Of a stretch of DNA of 39,690 bases, positions 6,559 through 13,670 are shown one piece after another. The first letter of the stretch is position 1; each line of letters starts with the position of its first letter. This stretch comes from Nanobdellota archaeon (lineage in GTDB: Archaea; Nanobdellota; Nanobdellia; Woesearchaeales; JAGLXL01), in the NCBI GenBank assembly GCA_023132895.1, contig JAGLXL010000009.1:1-39690 (forward strand). Direction: 5' to 3'. A program made the position numbers and the translations under genes. The notes under the pieces were generated by a model, which did not search any database, was not told the origin of the DNA, and saw only the letters and a program-made list of their open reading frames with translations.

Positions 6559-7557
6559 ATGGGATTGCTTGATTGGGTTCCTTTTATAGGGAAAAAAGCT
6601 GCTCCTGAACCAGAAAAAGTTGAACTTCTAGGTGCTTGTGACGATGTGGTTGATCTTGGAGAAGCCATGTATCAAAGTCTAAGAGAGAAAAAAAGAAAAG
6701 AGTTAGATATTCTTCAACGTTTAAGAATTGTAACACGTCAATTAGATGATTTGGCTAAAGAAGAGAGAAAGGATTCTGAAACCGTCATAAAATATATTAA
6801 GGACTTGGTTGAGAAACTAAGTGGTAAATATCAAGCGGCCACTGTAATTTATTTTAGAAAAGCCCGGTTTAAAAAAGACGAAAAGAAAATTCTTTATGGA
6901 ATGGTACGTGAGCATAAGGCTTTAGAGGAATTTGAAGGAAAGAGAGAGAAATTAAAAGAGTATGTTAATGCTTGTGCGGCTTTGATTGCAGAGGCTGAAG
7001 GTTATGTAGACAAAATGAACGCAGAGATTAAGAAAACTGACTTTTGGTACAAAAAAAGAAATATGCCTTTCTCCAAAAAATCAGAATGGGTAGCAATGAG
7101 GGTTGAATATCAAAAAGCAATCAAAAAAGTAATGCCCCTTTATGATTCGATAGTTTCTTTACAGGATGAAACAAACAAAGTCGGTGACTTTGTGAAAAAA
7201 ATAGAAGCACTTGAAGCTCAATCAAAATCAACCTTAAGGACGGTTGTAAGTAGACTACAAGAAGAAAAGAAAGCTGTAATAGAACGTCTGATACTGAAAA
7301 AATTAGGCAAGAAATCATTGAAGAAAGGACAGATGAAAAAAGAAAAGAAAAAACACAAGTTTACTAATAAAGCGATTGGAGATGAAGTTTATGTTGAAAA
7401 TCCAGTTTATGCACTTAAACTTTTGAAAGATGTAGTCAAGTCAGAAGAAGGTATTATAGTTGAAGAAGATAAAATCATAGACCACATGAAGAAAATTATG
7501 GCTTTAGTAAGACTAGAATACCTTGAGGAAAGAAAGGCGAGACCTAAAGCTCCTTAA
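6559..7557 (+). CDS. Hypothetical charged coiled-coil protein
   Basis: This 332-residue, almost entirely helical protein has no signal peptide. It begins with a short hydrophobic N-terminus (MGLLDWVPFIGKK) of the kind that can insert peripherally in a membrane. Long K/E heptad-like stretches suggest coiled coils, and the basic segment KKLGKKSLKKGQMKKEKKK lies near residues 247-266. A clear Shine-Dalgarno GAGGTGA sits 7 bases before the ATG. It lies 26 bases downstream of the membrane/coiled-coil gene and is presumably co-transcribed with it. A T-rich run at 7555-7577 is a plausible archaeal terminator. I do not recognise the family. Confidence 0.65.
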   Translation: MGLLDWVPFIGKKAAPEPEKVELLGACDDVVDLGEAMYQSLREKKRKELDILQRLRIVTRQLDDLAKEERKDSETVIKYIKDLVEKLSGKYQAATVIYFRKARFKKDEKKILYGMVREHKALEEFEGKREKLKEYVNACAALIAEAEGYVDKMNAEIKKTDFWYKKRNMPFSKKSEWVAMRVEYQKAIKKVMPLYDSIVSLQDETNKVGDFVKKIEALEAQSKSTLRTVVSRLQEEKKAVIERLILKKLGKKSLKKGQMKKEKKKHKFTNKAIGDEVYVENPVYALKLLKDVVKSEEGIIVEEDKIIDHMKKIMALVRLEYLEERKARPKAP

Positions 7558-7577
7558 TTTTTCTTTTTTTTCTTTTA
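7555..7577 (+). terminator. T-rich archaeal terminator
   Basis: Three oligo-T tracts follow the stop codon of the coiled-coil gene and precede the TATA box (about 7581-7590) of the PAC2 gene. Archaeal RNA polymerase terminates at such U-tracts. Confidence 0.45.
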
Positions 7578-7613
7578 ATAAACTTTATAAACAGAAAAGA
7601 TTTACTTCTAGTT

Positions 7614-8321
7614 ATGAAATTAATCTTAAAAAAGAAGCCCAAAGGCGTGACAATTATTGATGGTTTTCCTGGCATGGGTTTGATTGGAACAATTGCCACT
7701 GAATTTCTTGTTGAACATTTGCAAACAGAACAAATCGGTTCGATAGAAGTAGAAGAAGCTCCGGCCATGGTAGCTATTCATGACGGCAGAGTTATTGAAC
7801 CAATCTCAGTTCATTACAATAAACAATACAATATTGTTTTGATTCATGCTATTTCAATTGGCAAGGACATGGGCTGGCAATTAGCAGAAAAAATAAGAGA
7901 ATTAGCCAAAGAACTGCAAGCTAAAGAAATTCTTTCTTTAGAAGGTGTGGGCAGCCCTGAGATGACCCAGAACAGTAATATTTTCTATTATTCAACTAAT
8001 AAAAAGAGATTAAAACAATTGGATTTAATTGCCAAGCCATTGAAAGAGGGAATTATTGTCGGTGCAACTGGCGCTTTAATGGCCAGGGAAAAAGTAACAC
8101 CAATCACAGCTCTATTTGCAGAAACACATTCTAATCTGCCTGATTCCAAAGCAGCTGCTTCAATTATTAAAGCAGTGGATATTTATCTGGGTTTGAAGGT
8201 TGATCCAAAACCATTGTTGAAGCAAGCAGAAGAGTTTGAAAAGAAATTAAAGAAACTGATGGACCAAAGCCAGGAAGCACAGACCATGGCTAAGAAAAAA
8301 AGATTGAGTTATGTTGGTTAA
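7614..8321 (+). CDS. PAC2-family proteasome assembly chaperone
   Basis: This 235-residue protein matches the archaeal PAC2 family (PbaA/PbaB-like). It has an N-terminal DGFPGMGLIGTIATEFLVEH, the segment EEAPAMVAIHDGRVIEP, the central EILSLEGVGSPE and GATGALMAREKVTP near residue 150. These proteins assist assembly of 20S proteasome alpha rings or related complexes in the cytoplasm. The C-terminus reads RLSYVG: it has a tyrosine near the end but not a strict HbYX last-three motif, so proteasome docking through the tail is uncertain. TATA-like CTTTATAAACA (about 7581-7591) places the start of a leaderless mRNA at the ATG. It converges with the next gene, stop codons overlapping. Confidence 0.82.
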   Translation: MKLILKKKPKGVTIIDGFPGMGLIGTIATEFLVEHLQTEQIGSIEVEEAPAMVAIHDGRVIEPISVHYNKQYNIVLIHAISIGKDMGWQLAEKIRELAKELQAKEILSLEGVGSPEMTQNSNIFYYSTNKKRLKQLDLIAKPLKEGIIVGATGALMAREKVTPITALFAETHSNLPDSKAAASIIKAVDIYLGLKVDPKPLLKQAEEFEKKLKKLMDQSQEAQTMAKKKRLSYVG

Positions 8322-8992
8322 AGATATTCTTTAAGCAATAAATGTTTGAGTTTTCTTTCTGTTTTACTAAGTCTTTGAGAAGGGTTGGGCTCTTGTCCAA
8401 AGAGTTCTTGGATTTTATTATAGATTGGTTGATGTATTTCCTGGATAAATTGATTTTTTCTTTGTTCAGCTTCCTCTATAATTCTTAAAGTTCTTCTTTC
8501 CATTACTGTAGAATTATATTTTTCTGAAGAATCAACAATGGTTTTGATTGAATTGAGTTCTTGCTCTAATCGGCTTACAGTTTCATACAATGAATCGATT
8601 TGATCACTGAAATCATCACGAAACAAGTGAGAAATTATTTTTTTTGGAAATTCTGGAGCAACAAAAGGAATGACTAATTTCCCAAATTCTCCTTGAAGCA
8701 AAAAATATTGGCCTGGTTTAGTCTGATGAGAAGTTAAATAGACGTCTTGTAGTATGCCAAAAGTAAAATTTTTTGGATTGATTGAAAGATAATCAATAAA
8801 TGGAATTTCTTGACCTTCGGTATAAGTCACGCCAGGCAAGGCTAAAACATGGAAGTGGTCTGTTTCTTTATGAAGAAGATGCAATTGAACTTTTCTTTCT
8901 TCACCTTTGTCTTCTTCTGGAGGGCTTAAGAAAGTTATTAATCCAATCAGATTTAACATACTTTTTCTGGGTGGTGTTTTGATGCATGTCAT
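8318..8992 (-). CDS. Hypothetical protein with beta-rich N-terminus and coiled-coil C-terminus
   Basis: This 224-residue soluble protein is not recognised. The first 125 residues are beta-prone (GLITFLSPPEEDKG, FGKLVIPFVAPEFP). From about residue 125 there is a coiled coil (DSLYETVSRLEQELNSIK), then a helical basic tail. The ATG at 8992 is kept because a TATA-like AATATAAATATG (9018-9030, minus strand) puts the transcript start a few bases upstream. A second Met at 8959 is an alternative. It overlaps the end of the convergent PAC2 gene by 4 bases. Confidence 0.6.
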   Translation of the reverse strand: MTCIKTPPRKSMLNLIGLITFLSPPEEDKGEERKVQLHLLHKETDHFHVLALPGVTYTEGQEIPFIDYLSINPKNFTFGILQDVYLTSHQTKPGQYFLLQGEFGKLVIPFVAPEFPKKIISHLFRDDFSDQIDSLYETVSRLEQELNSIKTIVDSSEKYNSTVMERRTLRIIEEAEQRKNQFIQEIHQPIYNKIQELFGQEPNPSQRLSKTERKLKHLLLKEYL

Positions 8993-9098
8993 TATTAGAC
9001 TAGAAAACCAAGTTCATATTTATATTTTTTCTATTTTTGCTACTTAATAATAGTAAAGTTTATATATAGGTTATTTGATAATAATTATATGATTAAAA

Positions 9099-9593
9099 AT
9101 GGAACCAATTAAATTCGCTGAAATTTTTGGAGAAGACAAAGGCAGAAGGGCAACAATGCCAGAATATTTAAGGAGTATTTTTAATACTAAAGAAAGATTT
9201 TATAGTTTTATTGATGGTTTGAGTGATGAACGGTATAAACCTCTTCAGGAAGCATTTGATTTAATTGAGCGAATGGGGATAGAAATTAAAGTAAAAGAAA
9301 ATTGGCACAAAACCAGAGGAACAATTTATGATAAGGTTGAAGATATTGTTAAAAGGCAGGAGGCTGAAAGAAAAATCAGAGCTTCTATTGAAAATTATCT
9401 TAAACCAAAAAAAGAAACTAAAATAGCTGACCCGGCATTAACCACTTATGATCCTGTTCTTGATGCAACCCCTAATTTCAACTGGGCAGATAAAGCATTT
9501 TTCAAAACCATGGAGTATGGCGTGGCTAAACCAGTTGAATTTTTAGGAAAGAGTTTAGAAGCTTGTTTTAAAGGTATTGGGATTTTGAAGTGA
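9099..9593 (+). CDS. Hypothetical protein
   Basis: This 164-residue soluble protein has a mixed charged N-terminus (EIFGEDKGRRATMPEYL) and helical middle. It has no recognised domain. TATA-like GTTTATATATAGG at about 9058-9069 lies about 35-40 bases upstream of the ATG. It is followed after 10 bases by a membrane-anchored gene and probably shares its transcript. It resembles in style the other lineage-specific genes of the window: short, helical, with a strong TATA box. Confidence 0.55.
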   Translation: MEPIKFAEIFGEDKGRRATMPEYLRSIFNTKERFYSFIDGLSDERYKPLQEAFDLIERMGIEIKVKENWHKTRGTIYDKVEDIVKRQEAERKIRASIENYLKPKKETKIADPALTTYDPVLDATPNFNWADKAFFKTMEYGVAKPVEFLGKSLEACFKGIGILK

Positions 9594-9603
9594 ACTATTT
9601 AAA

Positions 9604-10083
9604 ATGACAAATGTTTTATTCAGTCCAGGAAGAAGTTCTTTAGTCAAAGGTGTTGTTACTGGGATGGTGGTTGTTGGAGCAATATACACTACTGCTGTTA
9701 TTGGCGCTCTTTGGTATGGAAGAAAGGTAGAAAAAGAGAATTATCCTGACAATAACAAACCAATTTTGGGTGTTGTTTTAAAAGAAAATTATCAAAATCC
9801 TTATTCTGATGCTGAAAACAAATTAGATTCGAAATACACCATCAAAGTAAAAAGAGAAGACAATGGGCAGATAATCGCTGTTTCTATTGTTGATGCTAAA
9901 ACCAAAACAAAGGAATCTTTAGACATGTTGATTGATGACGCAGAAACAGTCGGCCTTGAAAAAGCAACAAGAATCAGCTTTCCAACAGGAAATAGGGGTT
10001 ATGAAGGCCAAGAAACTTATTTTAAGGCAGAATCTCAAACAGGAACAAAAAGAGCTGATCGTGTTACGGTTTTGAGTCGTTAA
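9604..10083 (+). CDS. Hypothetical membrane-anchored protein
   Basis: This 159-residue protein has a single N-terminal hydrophobic helix (about residues 15-36, VVTGMVVVGAIYTTAVIGAL) followed by a hydrophilic domain with alternating strands (KYTIKVKREDNGQIIAVSIV). It is likely an exported domain held by a signal anchor. No family is recognised. It sits 10 bases after the 164-residue gene, with no separate promoter visible, and converges with the HNH gene with overlapping stops. Confidence 0.55.
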   Translation: MTNVLFSPGRSSLVKGVVTGMVVVGAIYTTAVIGALWYGRKVEKENYPDNNKPILGVVLKENYQNPYSDAENKLDSKYTIKVKREDNGQIIAVSIVDAKTKTKESLDMLIDDAETVGLEKATRISFPTGNRGYEGQETYFKAESQTGTKRADRVTVLSR

Positions 10084-10550
10084 AGATTATCTAGAGGACT
10101 TTTAATTTTCTTTAATTCTTCGTTTATTTTTTGTTTTATTTCAACACTGTACTTTGAGTTATGTAACATTCTATGGTGGTTAGGGCATAAACCAATAAGA
10201 TTATCTTCAGAATTATTGTCATGATTTTCATCCAGATGATGTAAATCTACAACTTTATCAAAATTACAGACAAGGCATTTCTGAGTTATTTGACGATAAA
10301 GATCGAGGGAAATGTTATGCCATTTTTTGTAATTATGAGCCTTAATTTTGTCATAATGATGTAATTTTGAATGACAAAGCTCACAAAGACCAAAGGCCTT
10401 GTGATATTTCTCTTTTCCACAATTTTTACAGATTATTTTCTTCGGTTTCCATAATTTTTTTTTGTAACATAAAAGACACGCATCTTTTGCATGATGTTCC
10501 TTTTCCTTTTTACAAATTTTACAAATGATAATTTTCCTCTTTGTTGTCAT
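10080..10550 (-). CDS. HNH endonuclease-like protein with repeated zinc-knuckle N-terminus
   Basis: This 156-residue protein has an N-terminal half with several CxxC-type knuckles (CKICKKEKEHH, CLLCYKK, CKNCGKEKYHK, CELCHSKLHH). The C-terminal HNH module is CLVCNFDKVVDLHHLDENHD, then N, then IGLCPNHHRMLH. That provides the two CxxC-like zinc pairs, the catalytic-type HH, the middle N and the final H. HNH modules cut DNA or nick it within mobile elements. GAGGT lies 6 bases before the ATG at 10550, which decides the start over an upstream TTG. A TTTTAGCTTAAAA-like palindrome, seen near other genes of this island, lies just upstream. It is probably part of the accessory island. Confidence 0.75.
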   Translation of the reverse strand: MTTKRKIIICKICKKEKEHHAKDACLLCYKKKLWKPKKIICKNCGKEKYHKAFGLCELCHSKLHHYDKIKAHNYKKWHNISLDLYRQITQKCLVCNFDKVVDLHHLDENHDNNSEDNLIGLCPNHHRMLHNSKYSVEIKQKINEELKKIKSPLDNL

Positions 10551-10658
10551 TTTTAACCTCAAATTTTTATTTTAAGCTAAAACAATACTTTTCTTAATAC
10601 TTTCAGTGGGAACGAAAATTTTAAGTTGAAGTTTTGTGTGAAATAAAGGAATTTGAGA

Positions 10659-11402
10659 TTATTGTTGATTTAACTTATTGAACATTTTTTCATCAATGAT
10701 TGGTTTATGATTGCCTTTATAGAGTTGGTTCTTATATCTTATTTTACCAATATAAGTTGGGTTTTTGATAATTTCATACAAAGTTGAAGGAGGAATGCCA
10801 AACTTCTGGCTGATTTCTTTGTAACTGATACCTGCCAGCCACATTTCAAAGATTTCCTTGACTTTTTTGGCTTCTTCTTCTTTGACTAATAATTTTTTGT
10901 TTTGATAGAAATATCCGAGCGGAGCTCTATTCAAGGCCTCACCTAAACTAATTTTCTTATCGAAGGCCAGCTCGACACGCTCCTTGACCATGCCGCGTTC
11001 CAACTGAGCGAAAACACCAATAATCTGGAAAAAGGCCTCACCCATGGCAGTGGTGGTGTCAATCTGCTCAGTGACTGACGTGAAGTTGATTTCTTGATCT
11101 TTGAGATCTTCAAGAATCATGATGAGGTCTTTGAGCTTTCTGGAAAATCGGTCAATTTTGTAAACCAACAAAACACTGAATTTCTTGTCCTTAGCATCAC
11201 GCATCGAAAGCTGAAAAGCAGGCCGGTTCATGGAGCCAGCTGAGAAACCAGCATCTTTGTAGATTTTGGCAACTTTCCAATTTCTGGCTTTGCAAAAGGC
11301 TTTACAACGGTCTACCTGGGCGTCCAAACTAATACCTTCTTTAGCTTGCTCTTCTGTAGAAACTCGCACGTAAATCGCGACTTTGACCTCTTTTTCGGAC
11401 AT
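10659..11402 (-). CDS. Serine recombinase (resolvase/invertase N-domain plus start of large-serine-recombinase domain)
   Basis: This 247-residue protein opens with the resolvase core: YVRVSTEEQ with nucleophile Ser15, then SLDAQVDRCKAFC, DAGFSAGSMNRPAF, VYKIDRFSRKLKD, and the E-helix GEAFFQIIGVFAQLERGMV. A Recombinase-type DNA-binding segment follows (APLGYFYQ, ISYKEISQKFGIPPSTLYEI, NPTYIGKIRYKNQLYKG). It ends there, without the zinc ribbon and coiled coil found in 400-700 residue large serine integrases, so it is a short form or truncated. GGAGG lies 11 bases before the ATG at 11402. Upstream are the palindrome TTTTAAGCTTAAAA and a CTGG(T)AAGGG inverted repeat that could be operator or recombination sites. 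Confidence 0.88.
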   Translation of the reverse strand: MSEKEVKVAIYVRVSTEEQAKEGISLDAQVDRCKAFCKARNWKVAKIYKDAGFSAGSMNRPAFQLSMRDAKDKKFSVLLVYKIDRFSRKLKDLIMILEDLKDQEINFTSVTEQIDTTTAMGEAFFQIIGVFAQLERGMVKERVELAFDKKISLGEALNRAPLGYFYQNKKLLVKEEEAKKVKEIFEMWLAGISYKEISQKFGIPPSTLYEIIKNPTYIGKIRYKNQLYKGNHKPIIDEKMFNKLNQQ

Positions 11403-11415
11403 AAGGGCTGAAACC

Positions 11416-11633
11416 TCCAATTTTTAAGCTTAAAACCTTTCTGGTAAGGGAACCCTTCCAGGAACGTTTCTTGACCCTTCTTGGAATACTTTTAAGTTTA
11501 ATATACTTTGCGCATAAAACTTTTAAGAAATTATTAGAGGTTTTATTAAGGTTTTAGTGGATTTAGCTGATAAAAGCTTTAAGTTATGCTTAAAGGTTTT
11601 TGGATTAAAAATTATAAAAAAAGATTAAAGGTT
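11416..11633 (-). promoter_or_regulatory. Upstream region of the recombinase gene with palindromes
   Basis: About 210 bases without a gene. The perfect palindrome TTTTAAGCTTAAAA (about 11422-11435) lies directly upstream of the recombinase GGAGG. Next is an inverted repeat of CTGG-AAGGG with CCCTT-CCAG (about 11439-11461). The remainder is AT-rich with repeated AAAGGTTTT and GCTTAAAGG words. Crossover site or repressor operator roles are possible; neither is demonstrated. Confidence 0.4.
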
Positions 11634-12146
11634 TTATACATAACTCATCAAAGACAAATTGACCAAATTCTCCTTGGCCTGGATTTCTTTGAAGCTTGGA
11701 TCTAGTTTGAGGAAAGGCCGTCCTTGGTAATAGGATTTTGTCAAGGGAATGCCCTTTTCAATCAAGGCTGAAATATACTCTCGTACTAGAGCTGAACTAA
11801 GGCCTGTTTTATTAGATATATCTTCATAAGTTAAGGGTGCTTCTTCTGTATAAAGCACGCAAAAGACCTGTTTTTCAGGCTGATTTAATGGTTTTAAGTC
11901 TATTTTTTGAGGTTTTTCAGTTAAAATAAGCTCAATTTTGTCTAGTCTTTGAGCTATTTTATCTATTTTTGAGTCTAATTCTAATAGAAAGGTGAAATTG
12001 GACTGGATCTCTTGAGTATTGTCGTTTATACCAGCTAAATGTTCGTCAAATTCCTCCCTGATATTTGATAAAGGAAAACTCACTTCTTCCTTGATTTGAG
12101 AAATAGTTTCTTTGATTTTTTGCCTGTTAAACCCTCTTTTAATCAT
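11634..12146 (-). CDS. Coiled-coil plus winged-helix DNA-binding protein
   Basis: This 170-residue protein has an N-terminal half with a coiled-coil stretch (EEFDEHLAGINDNTQEIQ and LDSKIDKIAQRLDKIE). From about residue 88 a winged helix-turn-helix follows (PEKQVFCVLYTEE, LTYEDISNKTGLSSALVREY, ISALIEKGIPLTKS, wing YYQGRPFLKL). It is likely a DNA-binding regulator or plasmid-type accessory factor. The ATG at 12146 has GGGGGTG 6 bases upstream. The frame opens 22 codons further, but that part lacks an SD. The gene downstream is the recombinase, and the gene upstream has the same coiled-coil plus wHTH plan, suggesting an ancient duplication or a working pair. Confidence 0.65.
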   Translation of the reverse strand: MIKRGFNRQKIKETISQIKEEVSFPLSNIREEFDEHLAGINDNTQEIQSNFTFLLELDSKIDKIAQRLDKIELILTEKPQKIDLKPLNQPEKQVFCVLYTEEAPLTYEDISNKTGLSSALVREYISALIEKGIPLTKSYYQGRPFLKLDPSFKEIQAKENLVNLSLMSYV

Positions 12147-12269
12147 ATCATACACCCCCAATTTTAATAAATAGGGAAAGAATTTTGGTTTAAAAAGCTT
12201 TCGCAAAATCAAGGAAAAATATAGTTTTTAGTATACTGGTGATAGAAAAATGGTGTATTTTAAGCTTAT

Positions 12270-12896
12270 TTATTGGTGGATATAAGGGTTTTTGGCCATA
12301 TAGAGCTTATTTTTGCCGTCAGATAGTAATTCTACTCTATTTTCTCCTTCTAACTCCTGTAATAAACGGTAAAATGAGCTTTTTGAGCATATTTTTTGCT
12401 CATCTACCAGCATTTCTTTTAACTGTAAAGCAGAGATTTTGTGGTACTTTTCGATGAATGAGAGGAGGACTGTCTTGACATAGTTTTTGGAATTGCTGGT
12501 TAGTTTTTGGATAATTCGTTCTTTGATATTGGGTTGTTTTGGTTTGGGAGCTTCTTGGAATTTTTGGCTGAGTTGGTTGATTTGGGTATTGTGGGAATCA
12601 TGGAGCTGGGAAAGCAGGGCCATCTTTTGGTTGAGGTCCTGGATCTTGCTGTGGACCCTGGAGTATGAGTAATGCGCATCGATGAGTTGTTTGATGGCTT
12701 CTGGAGAATTTGGAGTTTGGTTGAGCTGGTATTGGAGTTGGTTGATGAGCTGTTCTTGCTGCATGGATTTTTGGTAAAGAAATTGGAGCCAATCAAAGAT
12801 ATTTGAAGTATCTTGTTTGACATTGGAAAAAGAATTTTTTAAGTAAGTGTGAATTTCGTTCCAGTGGTCTTCATCCTTTTTTTTAAACCATCCCAT
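12270..12896 (-). CDS. Coiled-coil plus winged-helix DNA-binding protein
   Basis: This 208-residue protein begins MGWFKKKDEDHWNEIHTYLK. It continues with glutamine-rich coiled coil (about residues 40-115, QQEQLINQLQYQLNQT) and ends with a winged-helix domain from about residue 125 (IIQKLTSNSKNYVKTVLLSF, KISALQLKEMLV, SKSSFYRLLQELEGENRVEL). The architecture matches the 170-residue neighbour, although sequence similarity is weak by eye. TATA-like GATTTAAATAAATC (12913-12926, minus strand) precedes the ATG. The repeat-rich noncoding block with GGGACT iterons lies directly upstream, which is where a replication initiator or partition-like DNA binder would bind; that role is inference. Confidence 0.65.
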   Translation of the reverse strand: MGWFKKKDEDHWNEIHTYLKNSFSNVKQDTSNIFDWLQFLYQKSMQQEQLINQLQYQLNQTPNSPEAIKQLIDAHYSYSRVHSKIQDLNQKMALLSQLHDSHNTQINQLSQKFQEAPKPKQPNIKERIIQKLTSNSKNYVKTVLLSFIEKYHKISALQLKEMLVDEQKICSKSSFYRLLQELEGENRVELLSDGKNKLYMAKNPYIHQ

Positions 12897-12948
12897 GTCC
12901 TTGAGAAAGTTAATGATTTATTTAAATCTTTTGCATTCTGGTCCCAAA

Positions 12949-13087
12949 GTGGGACTGATGTAGGACTATGGTGGGAGTATGTTGGGACTGGGTTTATGAC
13001 GATAAGAAGGTTAAATTTTGGGAATATTGTGGGACAGTCCTAGGACAGTCCTAGGATAGGACTGGGACTGGGTTGTCGACGATAAAA
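12949..13087. repeat. GGGACT iteron-like repeats, CAGTCCTAGGA tandem repeat and ACGATAA units
   Basis: GGGACT or AGGACT recurs about seven times. CAGTCCTAGGA is exactly tandem at 13035-13045 and 13046-13056. GGGACTGGGTT followed by ACGATAA occurs near 12984-13005 and again near 13064-13085, about 80 bases apart. Confidence 0.7.
13072..13087 (+). repeat. GTTGTCGACGATAAAA repeat, copy 1
   Basis: This 16-mer recurs exactly at 14147-14162 and with one change over its core (TTGTCGTCGATAAA) at 14667-14680. Confidence 0.7.
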
Positions 13088-13525
13088 AATGGGAATGAGA
13101 CTGGGATTAGACTGTGTTTTTTGGTTGAAATTTTTTTAAAAAAATGAAAAATAATTTTTGTTTTTTGAAAAAGAAAAATAAAATTTGAAATTTTTGGAAA
13201 ATATTTTTTGAATTTTTAGGAAATTTTTTGATGAAATTTTTGGCAAGATTTTGGGGTGGTTTGGGGGATATGGATGAGGGGTTTTAAGGGTTGGAATTTA
13301 GGTGAGAAAACATGGAAAGTGAGGAATTAAAGGAGTGTTTAAGGGGTTATTTTAGGCTCAAAAAGAGGTAAAGTGAGGTTAGTTTTAAGCTAAATAAAGC
13401 TAATTTAGGCTCAAATAAGGTATTTTAAGGGGATTTAAAGTAAAATAAACTAAATAAGCTTAAAATTGAGGGAAAGTGAGAGTTAAATAAGTTTATTTTA
13501 AGGTAAATAAGCTTGATTTAAGGTG

Positions 13526-13599
13526 ATTTAAGGGGGAAACCAGCGGAAATTCAAGGAATTTCCTGGGTTGCTAAACGCAACCTTTAAATTTAAGGGGGA
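13526..13599 (+). repeat. Palindromic two-hairpin element, copy B, with 12-bp flanking direct repeats
   Basis: The core 13541-13583 has CAG, a CG bulge, a 7-bp stem (GAAATTC with GAATTTC, loop AAG), CTG, and then a second hairpin GGTTGC/GCAACC with loop TAAAC. The sequence ATTTAAGGGGGA lies on both sides (13526-13537 and 13588-13599), an offset of 62 bp. That is the same offset seen for copy I in the eS31 gene. TTTAAGG words are common around here, so the flanking match alone is not decisive. Confidence 0.65.
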
Positions 13600-13670
13600 T
13601 TTGCTTGATTTTAAGCTAAAACAGGTCTATTAAGTAGTTTTAAGCTAAAACTAGAGGGAAAGTGAGAGTT

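Larger units (their letters stand above)
12897..13670. other. Repeat-rich, AT-rich, C-poor noncoding region (candidate origin or element core)
   Basis: There is no convincing gene in 774 bases. From left to right: the promoter of the minus-strand gene; a GTCCCA/TGGGAC hairpin (about 12949-12963); GGGACT-type repeats; a tandem 11-mer CAGTCCTAGGA (13035-13056); two GGGACTGGGTT...ACGATAA units; and about 150 bases of nearly pure A/T/G with long T and A runs (13110-13250). The last part is built from TTTAAGG, AAGCTAAATAA and AAAGTGAG words. The 30-base block around GAGGGAAAGTGAGAGTTA occurs twice (13469-13486, 13653-13670). The plus strand is strongly depleted of C. Iterons next to an AT-rich stretch and DNA-binding genes fit a plasmid-type origin, but this is unproven. 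Confidence 0.5.

Noticed and set aside
9037-9069. A possible fourth copy of the TTGT-ACT...AGT promoter motif before the 9099 gene
   Set aside because: TTGCTACTTAATAATAGTA has a similar shape and distance to the ATG, but too many differences and a different spacing to the TATA box to count.
12487-12823. Several overlapping frames on both strands near 12.5-12.8 kb
   Set aside because: All are shadows of the coiled-coil winged-helix gene, whose frame alone has the TATA box, a good start and recognisable domain structure.
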